Origin: Acidimicrobiales bacterium
GTDB taxonomy: Bacteria; Actinomycetota; Acidimicrobiia; Acidimicrobiales; Poriferisodalaceae
Length of the DNA: 64,000 bases
Direction of reading: 5' to 3'
NCBI GenBank assembly: GCA_041394185.1
Contig: JAWKIQ010000003.1
Location: forward strand, 372,001-436,000
Within the stretch, counting starts at the first letter, position 1; each line of letters opens with the position of its first letter. Positions 60,155 through 64,000 of the stretch are shown piece by piece. The position numbers and the translations under genes were made by a program. The notes under the pieces are model-generated. The model made no database searches. It was not told the DNA's origin and was given only the letters and a program-made list of their open reading frames with translations.

Positions 60155-60889
60155 ATGGGGGTTTGGGAAGCACTGACAATCGCCGTCGCTGCACTGGCGA
60201 CATCGGCCCTTTCGGCGGTCGCAGGCATGGGAGGCGGCCTCATCTTGTTGACGGTGATGGTCGCCCTGGTCGAGCCGGCGGTGGCCATTCCGCTGCACGG
60301 AGCCATCCAGATAGCTTCCAACTCGACCCGGGCGTTGACGCTGCGCCAGCACGTCGTATGGCCCGTGGTTGTACGCCACAGCCTGCTCCTGGTGCCCGCC
60401 GGAGTGCTGGGCCTTCTGGCTGCCGACGCCCTGCCCGCCGATCTGGGGCGCGCCCTGATCGGGGCGTTCGCCCTCGTAGCGGTGTGGTTCCCGCGTCTGA
60501 TCACGCCAAACCCCGCCAAACCGATTGCACCCAATGGCTTCGTGGCCGTCGGTGCGTTGCAGGGCTTCTTGAACATACCCATCGGCGCGACGGGCCCGAT
60601 GATCGCCCCGTTCTTCAGGAGCGCTCTCGAACAACGCCACAGTTTCATCGCCACGTTTGCGGCGGCTCAGACCATTGGCCATGTCGTGAAGGTGGGAGTC
60701 TTCACTGCAGACGGACTCGACCTGTCGGCCCATCTGTGGGTCGTGGCGCTGTCGGCTGCTGCGGTGATCGTGGGCACAAAGCTGGGCGCCAGGGTGTTGG
60801 ATTCGATCAGCGAAGAGACGTTCGGACGCATCTTCAAGCTTGCGCTGACCGTCGTGGCTGCACGACTTGTGATCGTCTATGTGTTTTGA
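60155..60889 (+). CDS. TauE/SafE-family permease
   Basis: Integral-membrane TSUP protein of 244 residues: TIAVAALATSALSAVAGMGG, VVWPVVVRHSLLLVPAGVLG, VAVGALQGFLNIPIGATGPM and VVALSAAAVIVGTKLGARV. The duplicated GMGGGL / GATGPM motifs are typical. It probably exports sulfite or a related anion. The ATG at 60155 is just downstream of the direct repeats. An in-frame start 42 nt upstream is less likely because it falls in the AT-rich region. Confidence 0.85.
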   Translation: MGVWEALTIAVAALATSALSAVAGMGGGLILLTVMVALVEPAVAIPLHGAIQIASNSTRALTLRQHVVWPVVVRHSLLLVPAGVLGLLAADALPADLGRALIGAFALVAVWFPRLITPNPAKPIAPNGFVAVGALQGFLNIPIGATGPMIAPFFRSALEQRHSFIATFAAAQTIGHVVKVGVFTADGLDLSAHLWVVALSAAAVIVGTKLGARVLDSISEETFGRIFKLALTVVAARLVIVYVF

Positions 60890-60914
60890 CCCCGCGGCCA
60901 CGACGCCCAAGTCG

Positions 60915-62759
60915 TCACAGCTGCGCCTGACAGTCGCCCATTAGCCAGTTGAGGTTCTGGTCGAACTGCGCCCAGCCTTGTGCTGTCAGCGACTCCATCG
61001 TCGAGTGATAGCCGAAGAACGTCGACCGACACGCCGGAGCCATCCGTCCCCCGGCCAGTTGGTTCCCCTTGTTCCAGCGGACCAGCACCGGGGCGTCGGA
61101 AATCGTGAGAATGACATGACCTCCCGGTGCGGGCCTCACGTAGGGCACACGCCCCTTTGAGACGAGATCGATGTCTCGTCCCTCGATCGCGTGACGTCCC
61201 GGTGCGGCGAGGATCGAACCGAAAGTCACATCGGGCATGGCGTCGGTCAGCCAGAGGTCGTCGAACAGCCATGGCTTCCAGACCATGATCGGCGTCGGAC
61301 GCCAGCTGAGCTTGCCGCCGATGGCGTCGGAAGACACCGTTGCGCTGATGAGAATCACGTCGGCGTCCGGCTCGCTGTGGGGGCCGAGCTGCTCGTCGGA
61401 CACAACCCTGACATCGAGGCCCAGTGCCTTCAGACGGTCCGCTACGAGCACGTCGGCGACTGCCATTTCGATGGAGTCGCCGACCACCAGAAGCGCTATC
61501 GAGCCCGGGGCTGCGATCGGTCCGTCGAACCACATCGGACTCCGCAGGTCCAGGCCGGCATCGGGTTGTGGTGGCGGATCGATCGGATCGTCACCGCGCG
61601 GCAATCCGTCGGGCACTGTCGTCACAGTCGTGGGAACGACCGTCGTCACAGTCGTGGGAACGACCGTCGTCACAGTCGTGGGAACGACCGTCGTCACAGT
61701 CGTGGGAACGACCGTCGTGACACTGGTCTCGGGTATCAGGAGTGTGGTGGTGGGTGTGGATGGCACGAACGGGGCATCGTTGACGAGGGCTCTGTATGCC
61801 TGCAGCGCTGCGGCGCTGGTGTCTATCCGGAAGTTGCAGCCACGACCTCCCGGATCGATCGAGTCGAACGCCACCAGAGCCACGATGTTGGGGTAGCCGG
61901 CCAGCACCTCTGGAACCGACTGGATGAACGGAACCTTGGCCGGGCTCTCGTCGGCTCCCCATTCGGCGGCGATGACCGGCTTGTTCTTGCCGGCCGCCCA
62001 CGTCAGGAAGTCTCGGTAGACCGCCCCGAAGCTGTCGAGCCCGTCGCCGGTGCACGACCACTGGTATCCGTCTGCCCCGATCCAGTCGACCACATCGTCG
62101 CCTGGATAGAACTCGGCGGCCTTGCCGGTCGTGAAGTGCCAGGTGGTCGGCGTCCAGACCCAGACGGCATTGTCGACGCCTTCCTGGTCGAAGATCGTCC
62201 GGACGTGCTTCCAGACGCGGTGGTAAAGCGTTGGATCGTCGTGGTAGCCCCAGTTGCGTCCTTTGGCAGCGTCCATCTCCCAGAAGAAGCGAAGCAGGAA
62301 GGTGACTTCGAGCTGCTTGGCGTCTCGGGCTCGTTCCCTGATCAGTTCGTCGTGTCGCCCGGCGAGGATGTCGTCGGCATGTGTGCCGTTCCAGGACACC
62401 ATCGGCGTGCGTCCCTGCTCGATGTGCCAGGCGAGCCGATCCATCGCCCACGGTTTCGAGAACGAGAAGAACTCGTTGACGATGTCCAGGGGTCGCCCTA
62501 TCGAGGCTTCGTGTGCCTCGACCGAGGCCCGACGATCTGCGTCGGTGAAGTCCCCTCTGGCCTCGACGTAGGCACCGACCAGCACACGATCGCCCGGGGG
62601 TACGAGCGGCCCAAAAACGGTGCGACCCTGAACGGCCGCCGATGCTTGCGCCGATCTGGAATCGACGGCCAGCAGGAGCGCTGCTGTCAGCGTCACGACG
62701 AGCGCGACCAACAACAGTCTGGGGTTGGAGCAGTGGTTGCGGGGGCGGCCGACGGCCAT
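60915..62759 (-). CDS. Secreted GH26-like protein with repeat linker
   Basis: A 614-residue exported protein. A signal/anchor helix (LLLVALVVTLTAALLLAVDS) is followed by a GH26-type barrel (about 60-330). It has an acid/base Glu in LLRFFWEMDAAKGR and a probable nucleophile Glu in PVIAAEWGADES. Then comes a Thr/Val-rich linker of four VPTTVTTV units encoded by a perfect 24-bp repeat. The C-terminal domain (SIALLVVGDSIEMAVADVLV, then DVILISATVSSDAIGGKL) looks like a Rossmann-type surface domain of unknown family. It is related in its barrel to the GH26-like gene at 43093-44793. Confidence 0.75.
   Translation of the reverse strand: MAVGRPRNHCSNPRLLLVALVVTLTAALLLAVDSRSAQASAAVQGRTVFGPLVPPGDRVLVGAYVEARGDFTDADRRASVEAHEASIGRPLDIVNEFFSFSKPWAMDRLAWHIEQGRTPMVSWNGTHADDILAGRHDELIRERARDAKQLEVTFLLRFFWEMDAAKGRNWGYHDDPTLYHRVWKHVRTIFDQEGVDNAVWVWTPTTWHFTTGKAAEFYPGDDVVDWIGADGYQWSCTGDGLDSFGAVYRDFLTWAAGKNKPVIAAEWGADESPAKVPFIQSVPEVLAGYPNIVALVAFDSIDPGGRGCNFRIDTSAAALQAYRALVNDAPFVPSTPTTTLLIPETSVTTVVPTTVTTVVPTTVTTVVPTTVTTVVPTTVTTVPDGLPRGDDPIDPPPQPDAGLDLRSPMWFDGPIAAPGSIALLVVGDSIEMAVADVLVADRLKALGLDVRVVSDEQLGPHSEPDADVILISATVSSDAIGGKLSWRPTPIMVWKPWLFDDLWLTDAMPDVTFGSILAAPGRHAIEGRDIDLVSKGRVPYVRPAPGGHVILTISDAPVLVRWNKGNQLAGGRMAPACRSTFFGYHSTMESLTAQGWAQFDQNLNWLMGDCQAQL
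61621..61716. repeat. 24-bp perfect tandem repeat, four copies
   Basis: Four identical 24-bp units start at 61621, 61645, 61669 and 61693 and code for VPTTVTTV in the linker of the GH26-like protein. The copies have no base differences, so they are recent or under homogenisation. Copy number could vary by slippage without frame change. Confidence 0.9.
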
Positions 62760-62905
62760 GATCGTGTTCCTCTCGACGTGCCCGCGCCTTGGGGAACTGC
62801 GGCTCGCCACCCGCCGAGGTGATGCCGCTGTCGAGAGATGTCGTCACGACCCGTGGGTCGCTGAAGTGGTTGTGTTGGACAAGTTGCGCCGCGCTGGGCG
62901 CGGGT

Positions 62906-63631
62906 CTAGTCGAGGCCCAGCAGAAGCTTGAGATCCAGCAGCGACTCGAGGACGGGAACTCCGGGAGGAACCGGGGCGGCGTCGAGGGCCCACTGGTGCT
63001 GCGAAGGCACCCATGCGGCTCTGGCTCCGGCCTCCAGCACCGGAGCCACGTCGCTGGGAATCGAGTTTCCGACCATCGCAATGGTCGACGGCTCGACTCC
63101 CCAGGATTCGAATAGGCCGCAGTAAGTGCGGTGATCCTTCTCGCTGACGATCGCGACGTGTTCGAACCGATCGGCCAGCCCAGAAGCTGCCAGCTTCGCC
63201 TCTTGATGGAACAGATCGCCCTTGGTGACAACCGCCAGCGGCATGGTTCCGTGAAGCAGGTCCAGAACCTCCACCACACCGGGCAGCAGGTCGATCGGGT
63301 GTGTCATCAGCTCGCGGACCAGGCCGAGCATGGCGCTTATGTCGGCTGACGAAACGGCTCCGTCGGTCACCTCGATGGCCGTCTCGATAAGCGACAGACC
63401 AAAACCCTTGACCCCATAGCCGAAGACTTCGAGGTTGCGGCGCTCGGTCGCCAGCAGCCGCTCATCCAGCACACGAGGAGCCACATAGGACGACAGGAGA
63501 TCTCTGACGCGTTGTTGAACGCCGGCGAAGTAGCGCTCGTGGTGCCAGAGCGTGTCGTCGGCGTCGAACGCGAGAATGCTCACATCGGCCCATCGGCCGA
63601 CGTGATCTACGAGGTGGTCAGGAGACTCCAC
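62906..63631 (-). CDS. HAD-superfamily hydrolase
   Basis: A 241-residue HAD phosphatase: motif I LAFDADDTLWHHERYF, motif II in LAVVTKGDLFHQEA, motif III Lys in SEKDHRTYCGLFES, motif IV MVGNSIPSDVAPVLEAG. The cap domain between motifs I and II is helical. The substrate is unknown. The start is a GTG at 63631. It is preceded on the same strand by a CBS-domain gene. Confidence 0.85.
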   Translation of the reverse strand: MESPDHLVDHVGRWADVSILAFDADDTLWHHERYFAGVQQRVRDLLSSYVAPRVLDERLLATERRNLEVFGYGVKGFGLSLIETAIEVTDGAVSSADISAMLGLVRELMTHPIDLLPGVVEVLDLLHGTMPLAVVTKGDLFHQEAKLAASGLADRFEHVAIVSEKDHRTYCGLFESWGVEPSTIAMVGNSIPSDVAPVLEAGARAAWVPSQHQWALDAAPVPPGVPVLESLLDLKLLLGLD

Positions 63632-63655
63632 GGTCGGCCTCCCGGACTCGCAGGT

Positions 63656-64000
63656 TCAGTGTCCGGATATGTAGCTCTCGAGATGCTCTTTCTCGTTCTC
63701 GAGTTCCCCGACCCTGGCGTTGACGACATCGCCGATCGACACGACGCCGATCAACCGACCCTGATCCACGACAGGCACGTGCCTGAAGCGGCTTCTGGTC
63801 ATCAGCGACATCAGCTCTTCGCTGGTCGCCTCGATGTCGCACGTGATGACCGTCGAGGTCATGATCTGCGAAACCGGGGTGGCCAGCAGATCGGGCCCGT
63901 GACTCGCCAGCGAGCGCACGATGTCGCGCTCGGAGACGATGCCCGAGATGGTCGAGCCGTCGCCCGAAACCACCAGAGCGCCCACCCCACGGGCCGCGAG
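63656..64000 (-). CDS. CBS-domain protein, 5' end beyond window
   Basis: The last 114 codons of a CBS-pair protein: LAARGVGALVVSGDGSTISG, IVSERDIVRSLASHGPDLLA, TPVSQIMTSTVITCDIEATS, RSRFRHVPVVDQGRLIGVVS and IGDVVNARVGELENEKEHLE. Two CBS motifs form a nucleotide-binding Bateman module. The frame is open to the right edge, so the start lies outside. The C-terminal coiled segment (ELENEKEHLESYISGH) is common in stand-alone CBS proteins. Confidence 0.85.
   Translation of the reverse strand, partial: LAARGVGALVVSGDGSTISGIVSERDIVRSLASHGPDLLATPVSQIMTSTVITCDIEATSEELMSLMTRSRFRHVPVVDQGRLIGVVSIGDVVNARVGELENEKEHLESYISGH

Noticed and set aside
61621..61716. Four regular repeats as a CRISPR array
   Set aside because: The units are directly adjacent without spacers, 24 bp long and in frame with a protein linker; no cas genes are nearby.

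Overview
The window looks like chromosomal DNA from a high-GC actinobacterium, most likely of the class Acidimicrobiia. The supporting evidence is a mycothiol S-conjugate amidase (Mca), a CofC-type F420 biosynthesis enzyme together with four luciferase-like (LLM) oxidoreductases of the kind that usually use F420, and an actinobacterial LexA box (TCGAAC-N4-GTTCGA). A secreted protein also carries GGYWL/DGGVFAFG repeats that I associate with Acidimicrobiia. Many genes have a TANNNT -10 element only 6-9 nt before the start codon, which indicates leaderless mRNAs. The lineage call is inference; no rRNA or intact tRNA is present.

Layout. 1-9.7 kb: housekeeping and redox genes (map, LysM lipoprotein, hydrolase, PAP2, mug, Lrp/AsnC regulator, msrA, two LLM enzymes, amidase). 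9.7-11.4 kb: a decayed strip with DUF2625, a broken SUKH (SMI1/KNR4) gene and another C-terminal remnant, ending at a 3' fragment of tRNA-Gly(TCC). 11.4-18.9 kb: fatty-acid desaturase, thiolase, nuclease lipoprotein, a YdjC-like protein that has lost its metal ligands, an SCP2-mca pair and an NfeD-SPFH pair. 18.9-23.6 kb: a complete 2-oxoacid dehydrogenase operon (E1 alpha, E1 beta, E2, E3) with start/stop overlaps. 23.6-31.3 kb: a PhoU/TrkA-C regulator beside an SLC41/MgtE-type transporter, a PEBP lipoprotein, a histone-deacetylase-like amidohydrolase, an unknown protein and a membrane-anchored M64-like metalloprotease.

31.5-34.8 kb holds dnaE2, and 46.7-49.1 kb holds imuA'-imuB. Together these are the three parts of the SOS mutasome. 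Both transcription units have a LexA box inside an 18-bp promoter spacer and apparently leaderless GTG starts. Between them (34.9-46.7 kb) lie LLM enzymes, a TauE/SafE permease, a DODA-like dioxygenase, a small catabolic cluster (LLM, hydrolase, limonene-epoxide-hydrolase-like, VOC), two secreted or glycosidase-like proteins, a membrane protein and a HAD hydrolase.

49.1-53.6 kb: Nfu_N protein, methyltransferase, PPK2, RNase HII, a pentapeptide-repeat lipoprotein and a cNMP-binding-like protein. 53.7-56.0 kb: azlC is interrupted by a 1.39-kb IS256-family element with near-perfect target duplication; azlD follows. 56.0-64 kb: a glycogen-debranching-like protein, cofC with a PIG-L deacetylase, HU, a second TauE/SafE permease, a second GH26-like secreted protein with a four-copy 24-bp repeat, a HAD hydrolase and a CBS protein cut by the window end. 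No CRISPR array, prophage or complete mobile island was seen. The most noteworthy items are the paired SOS promoters, the degenerate YdjC protein, the tRNA-Gly scar with immunity-type genes, and the IS insertion whose removal restores azlC exactly.
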